Shown: positions 36,703-44,607, counted from the first letter of the stretch. The stretch: 64,000 bases of DNA from an uncultured Eubacteriales bacterium (GCA_900542615.1 UQOG01000002.1:1-64000); one strand, 5' to 3'. Numbers and translations: made by a program. Notes: generated by a model from the letters alone, not told the origin.

Positions 36703-36740
36703 AGCTGGAAATATCATAATAATGGGATGTATTTCCAGCT
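36703..36740 (+). terminator. Hairpin terminator-like element after spoIVB
   Basis: Perfect 11-bp arms AGCTGGAAATA (36703-36713) and TATTTCCAGCT (36730-36740), loop of 16; the T-run (ATTTTTG) comes about 12 bases later. It could end spoIVB transcription. It lies in markedly AT-rich DNA. Confidence 0.55.
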
Positions 36741-36811
36741 TAGCTCTATATTTTTGTATAAAACCTACTGTCGTCCCTTTGTATAATTCATGCGCAAAAA
36801 CTGTCTATGCA

Positions 36812-36840
36812 TTGCGCTTGCTTCCAGATTCTGCTATACT
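36812..36840 (+). promoter_or_regulatory. Candidate promoter of spo0A
   Basis: TTGCGC (36812-36817), a 17-base spacer and TATACT (36835-36840), leaving a leader of about 100 bases. A TATAAT at 36782-36787 has no matching -35. No convincing sigma-H pair or 0A box was found by eye. Confidence 0.45.
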
Positions 36841-36902
36841 TATCCTGTAGCTTGTACGTTAATAGTTTTTTCTTTTTTCCTTCCAGATCCTCTATTTACA
36901 AA

Positions 36903-36940
36903 ATAATTAAATATGTGGTATATAATTAAATATGTGGTAT
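36903..36940 (+). repeat. Perfect 19-bp tandem duplication before spo0A
   Basis: Two adjacent identical 19-base units (36903-36921 and 36922-36940) of AT-rich sequence each contain an ATG. They end five bases before the chosen spo0A start. The duplication puts the two ATGs in different frames. Confidence 0.9.
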
Positions 36941-36945
36941 TTGCT

Positions 36946-37734
36946 ATGAAACCTTATAGCTTGCTTATCATTACGGATAACGTAACTCTACGGGAAAGGC
37001 TGGAAACGTATTTCTCATCCATTTCCCTGATTTCCCTGCTGCCTTCCGCAGTGGATGGACCATCCGGTGTGGTGCAGGCCAAGCTCAACGAACCCGATAT
37101 GATGCTGCTGGATATGCTTATGCCCAAAATGGATGGCATCGCGGTGCTTCGGCGGCTACAGGCGGAAAATTGCTGTAAAAATACCCGCATATTCGCCTTG
37201 TCATCCATGAAGGGCGAGGAAGCCATCCAGCTGGGGGAGAGCTTAGGTGTTACCTATCAGATCCAAATGCCAACGGATGAAAGCCTGATTTTTAGCCGGA
37301 TGATGGACTTTGCGCCGGATCGGGATGGGCGCGTTAAGCAATATCGCAACAGGATGCGGGAAAACGATTTGAATTTGCAGATTGACGAGGCGATTACTTT
37401 TCTGTTCCGGCATATGGGCTGCCCGGTGAACCTGGCCGGATATTATCAGGCGAAAACCGTTATTTCCTACTGTGTGCGCAATCGTGAAAGGGCCATTTTC
37501 CTTTCCAAGGAGGCATATCCCTATGCCGCAAAAATCCATGGGGTAAACGCAAAGCAAATCGAACGGAATATCCGCAACCTCATCGAGGTCACCTGGACAC
37601 GCGGCGATATGAAGGCCCAGCATAAGATCTTCGGCAACACCGTGGAAGACGAAAAATCCAGGCCCACCAATAAGGAGTTTATCGCAAACTTGACCCAGTA
37701 TACCATTCGGCGTTTACATAAGACCCTGAGCTAA
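36946..37734 (+). CDS. spo0A: Spo0A sporulation master regulator with altered receiver domain
   Basis: A 262-residue protein directly downstream of spoIVB. The C-terminal domain (about 140-258) is clearly Spo0A: ITFLFRHMGCPVNLAGYYQ, the recognition helix region NAKQIERNIRNLIEVTW (201-217) and FGNTVEDEKSRPTNKEFIA. The receiver keeps Asp11 and the phospho-acceptor Asp56 (LLDMLMPKMDG), but has Thr10 in place of the first acidic-pocket Asp and Met108 in place of the invariant Lys (IQMPTD for the usual ILKPFD). ATG 36946 gives family length; ATG 36913 would add 11 residues. No ribosome-binding site is seen for either. Confidence 0.9.
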   Translation: MKPYSLLIITDNVTLRERLETYFSSISLISLLPSAVDGPSGVVQAKLNEPDMMLLDMLMPKMDGIAVLRRLQAENCCKNTRIFALSSMKGEEAIQLGESLGVTYQIQMPTDESLIFSRMMDFAPDRDGRVKQYRNRMRENDLNLQIDEAITFLFRHMGCPVNLAGYYQAKTVISYCVRNRERAIFLSKEAYPYAAKIHGVNAKQIERNIRNLIEVTWTRGDMKAQHKIFGNTVEDEKSRPTNKEFIANLTQYTIRRLHKTLS

Positions 37735-38216
37735 AAATAGGCCCGCTTGCAAACGGAGAGAAACCAGCAAAGCAGTTATGCTTTTGCATGGTTTCCTTGC
37801 AAGCATAGGGAATGGGCACAGTTCTATGCTATGGCATTACTTTTCTTATATTTCAGCCGGACGCATTAGAATTTATTGATATAATTGAAATAAACATCTA
37901 ATAATATGCTGTAATTTCATATTGCGAAAAAAATATAGCCGCGTTATATGAAAATAAAAAACGATTTGGGTGGTATGCTTTTCTTCCGAAGCGCATACCC
38001 ATTTCTAGGTATGCTATATCCCGGGCTTCATGCGGCCCGCCGTAACAAGCGGGCAAAGAAAAGCTGCGGCGGTTCAGTATCGTATTCATCAATAGATAAA
38101 GGCAAAATGATGTATGTGCTCACCTATATGCTGCCCTCGATTTAATCCAGCGCCAACAACGGTAGAATTGGCGCTGGCGCACATATATTGCCGGGCCGGG
38201 GCGTATATATGGAAGC
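37735..38216 (+). other. Gene-free stretch after spo0A with two inverted repeats
   Basis: No convincing gene. At 37745-37804, GCTTGCAA and TTGCAAGC enclose a second pairing (GAAACC with GGTTTC, GCAAAGCA with TGCTTTTGC), making a long branched hairpin that may end spo0A. At 38147-38177, CCAGCGCCAA and TTGGCGCTGG (loop of 11) form a strong hairpin without a T-run. The middle (37840-38100) is AT-rich. A short open frame at 37948 lacks a ribosome-binding site and is not called. ATATT (38185-38189), 14 bases, TATATATG resembles a weak sigma-E promoter for the next gene. Confidence 0.55.
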
Positions 38217-38792
38217 ATGAATATACAACATGCCAGCCGAATGCGGCTCGATAAGGGGCCTATGGAGCTCCTTGCCCAGCATCCATATTTGTTGCTTTAC
38301 CTGGCCTTCTTTTTGGTGGCCGGGGTGGCTGCGGGCGTTTCCACCGCCAGGATGGCTCAGGAGGCGGAGCCCATACTGCCAAAGGCGTTTTCCCAGCTGC
38401 AAAACGGCACTTATCAGCTTTGGCCGGGGCTATTGCACGCCGTTGCGCTGAATGGTTTCCTGTATATGTTAGCCTTTGCGCCCGGGCTGTGGCCGCCGCT
38501 GCTGGTGGCCAGCGGGGTCCCGGTGGCATTAAAGGGGTTCTTTATGGGGGCGGGCATTTTTTATCTGGAGCAGGAGCTGGGGCTTGCGGGGCTTGGCTGG
38601 AGTATCCCCCTTTGCGTGGCGCCGGGGCTGTTCCTGGTGGCGGGGGTGATCCTGCGCGTCCTGTCGGATGTGAGCGATCGGGCGGGGCAGCCTGTGGACG
38701 GCCTGCCCCAGCGGGCGGCGGGTTTTGTGCTGCTGTGCATCCTGCTGGAAAGCGGGGCGGCGCCGGCGGCCCTGCGGGCATGGCTCAAATGA
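38217..38792 (+). CDS. spoIIM: SpoIIM-like stage II sporulation membrane protein
   Basis: A 191-residue protein with about five membrane segments. The central pattern GVPVALKGFFMGAGIFYLEQELG (about 100-122) followed by IPLCVAPGLFLVAGVIL resembles SpoIIM, which works with SpoIID and SpoIIP in septal peptidoglycan thinning and engulfment. Position supports this: spoIIM lies near deoB and dacF in Bacillus subtilis as well. Overall identity is low, so the call rests on topology, motif and neighbourhood. Start 38217 or 38262 (AAGGGG upstream) cannot be decided. Confidence 0.7.
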   Translation: MNIQHASRMRLDKGPMELLAQHPYLLLYLAFFLVAGVAAGVSTARMAQEAEPILPKAFSQLQNGTYQLWPGLLHAVALNGFLYMLAFAPGLWPPLLVASGVPVALKGFFMGAGIFYLEQELGLAGLGWSIPLCVAPGLFLVAGVILRVLSDVSDRAGQPVDGLPQRAAGFVLLCILLESGAAPAALRAWLK

Positions 38793-38793
38793 T

Positions 38794-38822
38794 TTGACGG
38801 CCAGGGCGGAGAATGGTAGAAT
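38794..38822 (+). promoter_or_regulatory. Sigma-A promoter of deoB
   Basis: TTGACG (38794-38799), a 17-base spacer and TAGAAT (38817-38822), about 52 bases before the deoB ATG and just after the spoIIM-like stop. Confidence 0.75.
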
Positions 38823-38874
38823 CAAATTGACCAACCAAGCGATTTCCAAGGGATACAAAAGAAAGGATCGGACT

Positions 38875-40053
38875 ATGGCACAGCGTAAACGGGCGATCAT
38901 CGTGGTGCTGGACAGCGCGGGTATCGGCAGCCTGCCGGATGCGGCGGACTTCGGGGATGCGGGGGCCAACACCATTTGCAATATTTGTCGGGAGCGGGGC
39001 CATCTGGACCTGCCCAACATGTACGCCATGGGGCTTTCCCGGATCCAGGGCGTCCATAGCCTGCCGGCCCATACAGGCGCGATCCATGGGGCGTACGGAC
39101 GGGCCATGGAAAAAACCCATGCCAAGGATACCACCTGCGGCCATTGGGAAATGGCGGGGGTGATTATGGAGGAGCCCTTCCAAACCTATCCAAAGGGGTT
39201 CCCGCCTCGGATCATGGAGGCCTTTGAAGCCAAGATCGGCAGGGGCACCCTGGGGAATTGCGTGGCCTCGGGCACGGCCATCATCCAGGAGCTGGGGGAC
39301 GAGCATGTGCGCACGGGGAAGCCCATCGTATACACCTCTGCGGACAGCGTTTTTCAGGTGGCGGCCCATGAGGCGGTGATCCCGCCGGCGGCGCTCTATG
39401 AGATGTGCGAAATCGCCCGGGCCATGCTGGTGGGGCCGGATCTGGTGGGCCGGGTGATCGCGCGGCCCTTCATCGGCAGCAACGGCCGTTACACCCGCAC
39501 GGAGAACCGGCGGGATTTCGCGGTGCCCCCGGTGAAGGAAACCATCCTGGACGGCTTGACGGCCCAAGGGTACCAGACAATCGCCATAGGCAAGATCGAG
39601 GATATCTTTTGCCACCGGGGTATCGGCCTGGTAGACCACACCAAGAACAATCCGGATGGGATCGAAGCCACCTTGCGGTATGTGCAGGAGGGCGGCGGGG
39701 ACCTGATCTTCACCAACCTGGTGGATACGGACATGCTCTACGGCCACAGGAACGATGTGGAAGGGTATGCCAAGGCCCTGGAATATTTTGACCGGCAGCT
39801 GCCCCGGATCATGGCGGCCATGGGGCCGGAGGACCTTTTGATCGTAACGGCGGACCACGGCTGCGACCCCACCTATCCCGGCACGGACCACACCCGGGAG
39901 TATATTCCCATCCTGGCCTGGCGGCCCGGCCTGGACAGGGAGGTGGCGCTGGGTACCCGGGCGACCTTTGCGGATATCGGCAGCACCGCCTATGAACACA
40001 TAACCGGCCGTCCCTGGACCACGGGCCAATCCTTCTTAACGGCGCTGCAATAA
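38875..40053 (+). CDS. deoB: Phosphopentomutase
   Basis: Interconverts (deoxy)ribose 1- and 5-phosphates in nucleoside salvage. The 392-residue alkaline-phosphatase-superfamily protein has VLDSAGIGSLPDAADFGD (about 9-26), KDTTCGHWEMAG (the phospho-acceptor Thr region, about 83-94), NLVDTDMLYGHRND (about 282-295) and TADHGCDPTYPGTDHTREYIP (about 323-343). Normal length. AAAGGATC precedes ATG 38875. Nucleoside phosphorylase, often the next gene, is absent here. Confidence 0.96.
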   Translation: MAQRKRAIIVVLDSAGIGSLPDAADFGDAGANTICNICRERGHLDLPNMYAMGLSRIQGVHSLPAHTGAIHGAYGRAMEKTHAKDTTCGHWEMAGVIMEEPFQTYPKGFPPRIMEAFEAKIGRGTLGNCVASGTAIIQELGDEHVRTGKPIVYTSADSVFQVAAHEAVIPPAALYEMCEIARAMLVGPDLVGRVIARPFIGSNGRYTRTENRRDFAVPPVKETILDGLTAQGYQTIAIGKIEDIFCHRGIGLVDHTKNNPDGIEATLRYVQEGGGDLIFTNLVDTDMLYGHRNDVEGYAKALEYFDRQLPRIMAAMGPEDLLIVTADHGCDPTYPGTDHTREYIPILAWRPGLDREVALGTRATFADIGSTAYEHITGRPWTTGQSFLTALQ

Positions 40054-40112
40054 ACCTTTGGCAAAAAAATAAGGAATGTTAGCCTGGAAAATCTCCTTTC
40101 CATCCGTATGGC

Positions 40113-40161
40113 ACCCCCCTTTTCTTCATACGTATGTAGTAGTATGCATGAACAGGGGGGT
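40113..40161 (+). promoter_or_regulatory. Inverted repeat that can hide the ribosome-binding site of the next gene
   Basis: ACCCCCC (40113-40119) is complementary to GGGGGGT (40155-40161), the ribosome-binding site of the DacF-like gene. Pairing would close a 35-base loop that itself holds CATACGTATG. This could reduce translation until the structure opens; inference only. Confidence 0.4.
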
Positions 40162-40167
40162 ATTTCT

Positions 40168-41310
40168 ATGGGAAAACGCTTGCTTGCCGCGGCCCTGGCG
40201 ATGCTGTGGCTGCTGCCTGCCGGGACGGCCTGGGCAGATGGGGAAGCGGACCTGGAGCTTGCCGGCGCCAAGGCGGCGGTGCTGATGGAGCAGGGCGGCG
40301 GCCAGGTGGTATTTGGGGCCCAGGCGGATGAAAAGCTGGAAGTAGGCGGCTTATCCCGCTTGCCTGCCCTATTGGCCGTATGCGAAGGGATAGACGCGGG
40401 CCTGCTGGGGCTGGATATGACGGTGACCGTGAGCCATGAAGCGGCGGCCATTCAGGGCCCCACCGCCTTTTTATCCCCAGGGGAGGCCATAGACGCCGGT
40501 TCTCTGCTCAAGGCCGGCATCATCATCACCGCCGGGGATGCCATCTATGCCCTGGGGGAAGCGGTGTTCGGCACGGAGGAAGCCTGCCTTATCCGGATCC
40601 GGGAGCGGCTGGCCAGCCTGAACATCCAGGCGGAATACGGGGATATGTTGGGAAGCGGTGTAAAGCTATCGGCCCGGGATCTAGCGGCCCTGGGAAGGGC
40701 GCTGATGGCAAGTCCGTCCTTTACCAGCTATAGCGGCATTTTCCTGGATACAATCACCCACCCGGACGGCCGGGAGACCCAGCTGGCCAGCTCCAACCGG
40801 TTGATCAAGTCCATGCCCGGCTGCAACGGCGTGGCCACCGGCTCCTCCAGCACGGCGGGGTATTGCGGCGTGTACAGCGTCAAGCGCAACGGGGCGACCT
40901 GGCTTTGCGCCGTGATCGGCGCGCCGGATTCCGCCGCCCGGTCCGCCGCGGCCACCGCCCTTTTGGAGCATGGCTTTGCCGCCTATGAGGTAAAAACCCT
41001 GGCCCGAGCGGAGTCCGTCTTGGTAGACGCGGTGCCTGTCCAGGGGGCGAAGCAGGCCAACGTGGCCCTGGTAGCGGCTGGCGACGCCATTTTGCTGCTG
41101 CCAAAAGGGGTCAGCTTTGAGACCCAATTTGATTTGCCGGAGTTCCTGAGCGCCCCTGTGTCCAGCCGGGAGGGGGTGGGCAGCGTAACCTACGTGGATG
41201 GGGATGGGGAAACCCTGTGTAGGGTGGACCTGCTGCCGGCGGAGGATATCCCCCAGGCCCAGGTGCTGGATTATACGGCCATGCTGTTGCAAAGATGGGT
41301 GCATGGCTAG
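40168..41310 (+). CDS. DacF-like D-alanyl-D-alanine carboxypeptidase homologue lacking all catalytic motifs
   Basis: A 380-residue secreted protein (signal peptide about 1-23, cut after WADG region) with S11 peptidase fold and C-terminal beta domain. Aligned to the active homologue at 44604, the SxxK tetrad is Gly60-Gly-Leu-Ser63, the SGN motif is Thr121-Ala-Gly123, and KTG is Ala223-Thr-Gly. Catalytic Ser and Lys are thus absent. The frame is otherwise intact and well served by AGGGGGG, so this is a pseudoenzyme rather than a decayed gene. It follows deoB, the dacF position in Bacillus. Possible role: binding peptidoglycan or a partner enzyme. Confidence 0.88.
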   Translation: MGKRLLAAALAMLWLLPAGTAWADGEADLELAGAKAAVLMEQGGGQVVFGAQADEKLEVGGLSRLPALLAVCEGIDAGLLGLDMTVTVSHEAAAIQGPTAFLSPGEAIDAGSLLKAGIIITAGDAIYALGEAVFGTEEACLIRIRERLASLNIQAEYGDMLGSGVKLSARDLAALGRALMASPSFTSYSGIFLDTITHPDGRETQLASSNRLIKSMPGCNGVATGSSSTAGYCGVYSVKRNGATWLCAVIGAPDSAARSAAATALLEHGFAAYEVKTLARAESVLVDAVPVQGAKQANVALVAAGDAILLLPKGVSFETQFDLPEFLSAPVSSREGVGSVTYVDGDGETLCRVDLLPAEDIPQAQVLDYTAMLLQRWVHG

Positions 41311-41347
41311 GGGTTTCGCCGCATTTTGGCGGCCTTCGCCAAGAGGC

Positions 41348-41377
41348 TTGCCAAAAAGATCGGCCATAGCGTATAAT
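41348..41377 (+). promoter_or_regulatory. Promoter of the M50 protease-scpAB group
   Basis: TTGCCA (41348-41353), an 18-base spacer and a perfect TATAAT (41372-41377), 34 bases before the TTG start. Confidence 0.65.
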
Positions 41378-41411
41378 AACAGCATCTATGTTTTAATGAG
41401 GTGCTGAAAAT

Positions 41412-42086
41412 TTGTTTGGTATTACGAGCTTTTTTTCCAACCCTTCGGGGATGCTGTCCCAGCTTCTTTATCGGATCCCGGCGATCCTGGTTGCCCTTTC
41501 CTTCCATGAATGGGCCCACGCCTACGCGGCGTATAAGCTGGGCGACCCCACGGCCCGGAATATGGGCAGGATGACCATCAATCCCTTTGCCCATATCGAT
41601 CCGCTGGGCTTTTTGACCCTGTTGCTGTTCCGCTTCGGCTGGGCAAAGCCTGTGCCCATCTCCACCCGCTACTTTAAGAACGCCCGCCGGGATGAGCTGA
41701 TCGTTTCCCTGGCCGGCGTGGCAGCCAATTTGATCTTGGCCTTTTTAAGCATGGGCGTGTTATATGTTTTCATCTTCACCACCGGGGTGAACCAGGCGGG
41801 GATGGAGCTATTTAGCAACTTCTTTTTCCTGAATATCAGCTTGTGCATTTTTAACCTGCTGCCCATTCCGCCGCTGGATGGCTATCATGTGGCCCAGTGC
41901 CTGTTCCTGCGGGGGCAAAAGACCTATCGCGTTTTCGCATTCCTAGATCGGTACGGGTATATCATCCTGTTGGTGCTGCTCTTTACCGGGGTGCTGAGCA
42001 CCATCATGTCCCCCCTGGTAAACGGAATCGTATACGGTATAGATGGAATATACCGGCTGATTTTCCAGGTGGCGGGGCTCCTGTAA
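41412..42086 (+). CDS. Site-2-type M50 metalloprotease
   Basis: A 224-residue intramembrane protease family protein. It has the zinc motif HEWAH (about 32-36) in the first helix and NLLPIPPLDGYH (about 147-158) supplying the third ligand Asp. Four to five membrane helices, no PDZ domain: the minimal YwhC-like subgroup, whose substrates are unknown. Start is TTG 41412 with GAGGTG about 10 bases upstream. It precedes scpA by six bases, the usual clostridial arrangement. Confidence 0.92.
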   Translation: MFGITSFFSNPSGMLSQLLYRIPAILVALSFHEWAHAYAAYKLGDPTARNMGRMTINPFAHIDPLGFLTLLLFRFGWAKPVPISTRYFKNARRDELIVSLAGVAANLILAFLSMGVLYVFIFTTGVNQAGMELFSNFFFLNISLCIFNLLPIPPLDGYHVAQCLFLRGQKTYRVFAFLDRYGYIILLVLLFTGVLSTIMSPLVNGIVYGIDGIYRLIFQVAGLL

Positions 42087-42092
42087 CACGAC

Positions 42093-42857
42093 ATGGCGTA
42101 TCAGGTACATCTCAAGCAATTTGACGGCCCCTTGGACCTGCTGCTCCATCTGATCGAACAGGCGGAGGTGGATATCAAGGATATATTCATCTCCGAGATC
42201 ACCACCCAGTATTTGGCCTATATGGCCCAGGTGGATGAACTGGATATGGATACGGCCAGCGAGTTTTTGACCATGGCCGCTACGCTGGTGTATATCAAGT
42301 CCCGCTCCCTGTTGCCCCGGCCCCCAAAGGAGGAGGAAGAGGGGGAGGATCCGGCGGAGACCCTGATCCGGCAATTGCGGGAATACAAGGCCATCAAGCT
42401 GGCGGGCCAGCGGCTACAGGAGCTGGAGCAGGCCGTTAGGGGCATGTATACCAAGCTGCCGGAGGAATTTCTTCTGCCGCCCCAGGAGGTAGTATGGGAA
42501 GGCGGCACCCGGGAAGGGCTGTTTGAGACCTTTTTGGAGCTGCTGCATAAGCGGGAGCTGGCCAAGGAATCCGCCGTACAGCGCCAGGAAGTGCAGGCGG
42601 ATACCTTTACCGTGCGCACCCAGCTGGGTAAGCTGCGCAGCCTGCTGCGGGAGAAGGAACAGGTGGAGTTTTGGGAGCTGTTTCCCCCCGACACCTGCAA
42701 GCTGGAGATGATCGTAACCTTTATGGCCCTGTTGGACATGCTGACCCGTGGGGAAGTGCAGATCCAGCAAAGCCAGCCCTATGCCCCCATCCGCATTCAG
42801 CGGGGGAACCTGCTGGGGGAGGATGAGCAGGGCGAGACCTATATGGATGAAGTATAA
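42093..42857 (+). CDS. scpA: Segregation and condensation protein A
   Basis: Kleisin subunit of the SMC condensin complex. The 254-residue protein has the N-terminal Smc-binding helices (FDGPLDLLLHLIEQAEVDIKDI, about 9-30; EFLTMAATLVYIKSRSLLP, about 54-72), an acidic linker, the ScpB-binding middle and a C-terminal winged helix (VVTFMALLDMLTRGEVQIQQ). Full length. Immediately followed by scpB. Confidence 0.95.
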   Translation: MAYQVHLKQFDGPLDLLLHLIEQAEVDIKDIFISEITTQYLAYMAQVDELDMDTASEFLTMAATLVYIKSRSLLPRPPKEEEEGEDPAETLIRQLREYKAIKLAGQRLQELEQAVRGMYTKLPEEFLLPPQEVVWEGGTREGLFETFLELLHKRELAKESAVQRQEVQADTFTVRTQLGKLRSLLREKEQVEFWELFPPDTCKLEMIVTFMALLDMLTRGEVQIQQSQPYAPIRIQRGNLLGEDEQGETYMDEV

Positions 42858-42858
42858 G

Positions 42859-43509
42859 ATGGATGGTGAAACAATGGACCAAGGGAAGCCGCAAACGGAT
42901 CAGGAATGGTATGGAGCCATAGAATGCATCCTGTTCGTGTCCGGGGAGCCGGTGGATATGGTGTCTTTGCAGCGGGCGCTGGGGCTGACGGAGCTGGAAT
43001 TGCAGTCTATCCTGGGTAAAATGGAGGAAAGCTATAAGGCCCAGGACCGGGGGATCCAGCTATACCGCACCGGTGATACGGTGCAGCTGGTGTCCAACCG
43101 CAAATATGCCGGCTATGTGGAGGCCCTGTTGCAGCCCGCCCAGACCAAGAGCTTTTCCCAAGCCATGCTGGAGACCCTGTCCATCGTGGCCTACAAGCAG
43201 CCGGTCACCCGGAACGATATCGAAGCCATTCGGGGCGTCCGGTGCGAATATTCCGTGAGCCAGCTGCTCAAGCTGGGGCTCATCCAAGAGCTGGGGCGCA
43301 AGGACGCAGTGGGCCGGCCCATGCTCTTTGGTACCACGGACGCGTTTTTGCGGCAGTTTGGCCTGCACGACCTGGGAGAGCTGCCCAGCTATGAAACCTT
43401 TTCCAAGGACATTTCCGACGAGATGGAGGACGCCGTCTCCCTTGCGCCGCCCATCGCGGAAAAGGACCCGGACCAGCTGGAGCTGGAATTGCCCAAACCC
43501 TTGCTGTAA
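42859..43509 (+). CDS. scpB: Segregation and condensation protein B
   Basis: Winged-helix partner of ScpA in the SMC complex. The 216-residue protein has IECILFVSGEPV (about 21-32), LETLSIVAYKQPVTRNDIEAIRGV (about 102-125) and GRKDAVGRPMLFGTTDAFLRQFGL (about 145-168), the family core, then an acidic tail. ATG 42859 lies one base after the scpA stop; ATG 42847 or 42874 are alternatives with similar ribosome-binding support. Confidence 0.94.
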   Translation: MDGETMDQGKPQTDQEWYGAIECILFVSGEPVDMVSLQRALGLTELELQSILGKMEESYKAQDRGIQLYRTGDTVQLVSNRKYAGYVEALLQPAQTKSFSQAMLETLSIVAYKQPVTRNDIEAIRGVRCEYSVSQLLKLGLIQELGRKDAVGRPMLFGTTDAFLRQFGLHDLGELPSYETFSKDISDEMEDAVSLAPPIAEKDPDQLELELPKPLL

Positions 43510-43527
43510 CCCGCAATATGGATCTAT

Positions 43528-43541
43528 CAGCCGATCGGCTG
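43528..43541. repeat. 14-bp perfect palindrome after scpB
   Basis: CAGCCGATCGGCTG (43528-43541) between scpB and the DUF2953 gene. It has no loop or T-run, so it is more like a protein-binding site than a terminator. Confidence 0.35.
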
Positions 43542-43600
43542 GACATAAGTTTCCAGCCCTGGCAGAATACTAAGGCCAGTACCTGCTTTAAGGAGGGGAC

Positions 43601-44185
43601 ATGGCCTTTTTTCTTATTATACTTTTAATTGGTCTAGGGGTGGCGGCGGGGCTTTTATGGCCCACGCCCGTTTCCTTTTGCCTGCAATGGGAAGGACGGG
43701 CGCTTCGGCTGCGGGGATCCCTGCGGATCTGCTTTACCCTGCTGCCCATCAAGGTGGAGGTTACGCTGCAATATTTTCCCCTGCGGCTGTATTGGGGGCG
43801 GCGGCAGCTGCCCCTGGGCGGGAAAAAACCAAAGCAAAAGCCGGCGGGCCTTGGCAGGGCGCTGTTCGCCCAGCGGGCCGCCTGGCTTTCCATGGCCCGG
43901 CTGCGGCTGTTGGGCAACGTGGGGAAGCTGGGGGACGCATACCGGTCCGTGCTGTATGCTGGGGCGCTGCATATCGGGGCCGACTGCCTGTTCCAGGCCC
44001 TACTGGAACCCGATGCGTTGGAGATCCGGGTAGCGCCCATATGGGATTGCCGGTGCTTTTGGGTGAAACTGGAAGGCATAGGAACCCTGCGGCCTTGGCA
44101 GATTATAGGTGTTGCCATCCGGCATCAAATACATAGGAGCAGGCGAGGTAGCAAGCTATGGCACACCCCATCGAAAACATTATGA
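43601..44185 (+). CDS. DUF2953-family membrane-associated protein
   Basis: A 194-residue protein with one N-terminal membrane helix (about 2-20) and a soluble beta-rich region. The hydrophobic helix, the PIKVEVTL and LRLYW segments and the position before gerW are typical of DUF2953 proteins in Clostridia and Bacillus. Function unknown, likely sporulation or germination linked through its partner. AAGGAGGGGAC precedes the ATG. The end overlaps gerW by 28 bases, so co-translation is likely. Confidence 0.8.
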   Translation: MAFFLIILLIGLGVAAGLLWPTPVSFCLQWEGRALRLRGSLRICFTLLPIKVEVTLQYFPLRLYWGRRQLPLGGKKPKQKPAGLGRALFAQRAAWLSMARLRLLGNVGKLGDAYRSVLYAGALHIGADCLFQALLEPDALEIRVAPIWDCRCFWVKLEGIGTLRPWQIIGVAIRHQIHRSRRGSKLWHTPSKTL

Positions 44186-44607
44186 AAACCACCATGGAAG
44201 AGATCAAGCAGATGGTGGACGTAAATACCGTGGTAGGGACCCCCATTCTAACGGGCGCGGAGACCATGATCCTGCCCGTATCCAAGGTGAGCGTAGGCTT
44301 CTTTTCCGGAGGCGGGGAATACGGCGCCGGGAAGCCGGAAAAGGGCATGTGCCCCATCGCAAAAAGCGGGGCGGAGCTATCGGCGGACCAGGCGGAAACC
44401 GGCTATCCCTTTGCGGGCGCGTCCATTGGCGGCATGACCCTGACGCCTTTGGCATTTTTGTCCGTGACCAATGGGAATGTGAAGGTGCTGCCCGCCCAGA
44501 GCAATACCACCCTGGACCGGGCCATCGAGCTCATGCCCGAGGCCATCACCACCCTGGAGCAGGCCATCTCCGGCTTATGTAAGAAGGGGGCCGAAGAAGC
44601 GAAATGA
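44158..44607 (+). CDS. gerW: GerW-family spore protein (YtfJ)
   Basis: A 149-residue protein of the GerW/YtfJ family, needed for lysozyme or nutrient-linked germination in Bacillus. The family pattern runs IKQMVDVNTVVGTPI (about 16-30), TMILPVSKVSVGFFSGGGEYG (about 37-57), GGMTLTPLAFLSV (about 90-102). Length fits. It overlaps the upstream DUF2953 gene and its stop overlaps the next ATG (ATGA), so three genes are tightly linked. Confidence 0.94.
   Translation: MAHPIENIMKTTMEEIKQMVDVNTVVGTPILTGAETMILPVSKVSVGFFSGGGEYGAGKPEKGMCPIAKSGAELSADQAETGYPFAGASIGGMTLTPLAFLSVTNGNVKVLPAQSNTTLDRAIELMPEAITTLEQAISGLCKKGAEEAK

Noticed and set aside
37948..38145. 65-codon frame after spo0A
   Set aside because: No ribosome-binding site, unremarkable composition, no partner genes.
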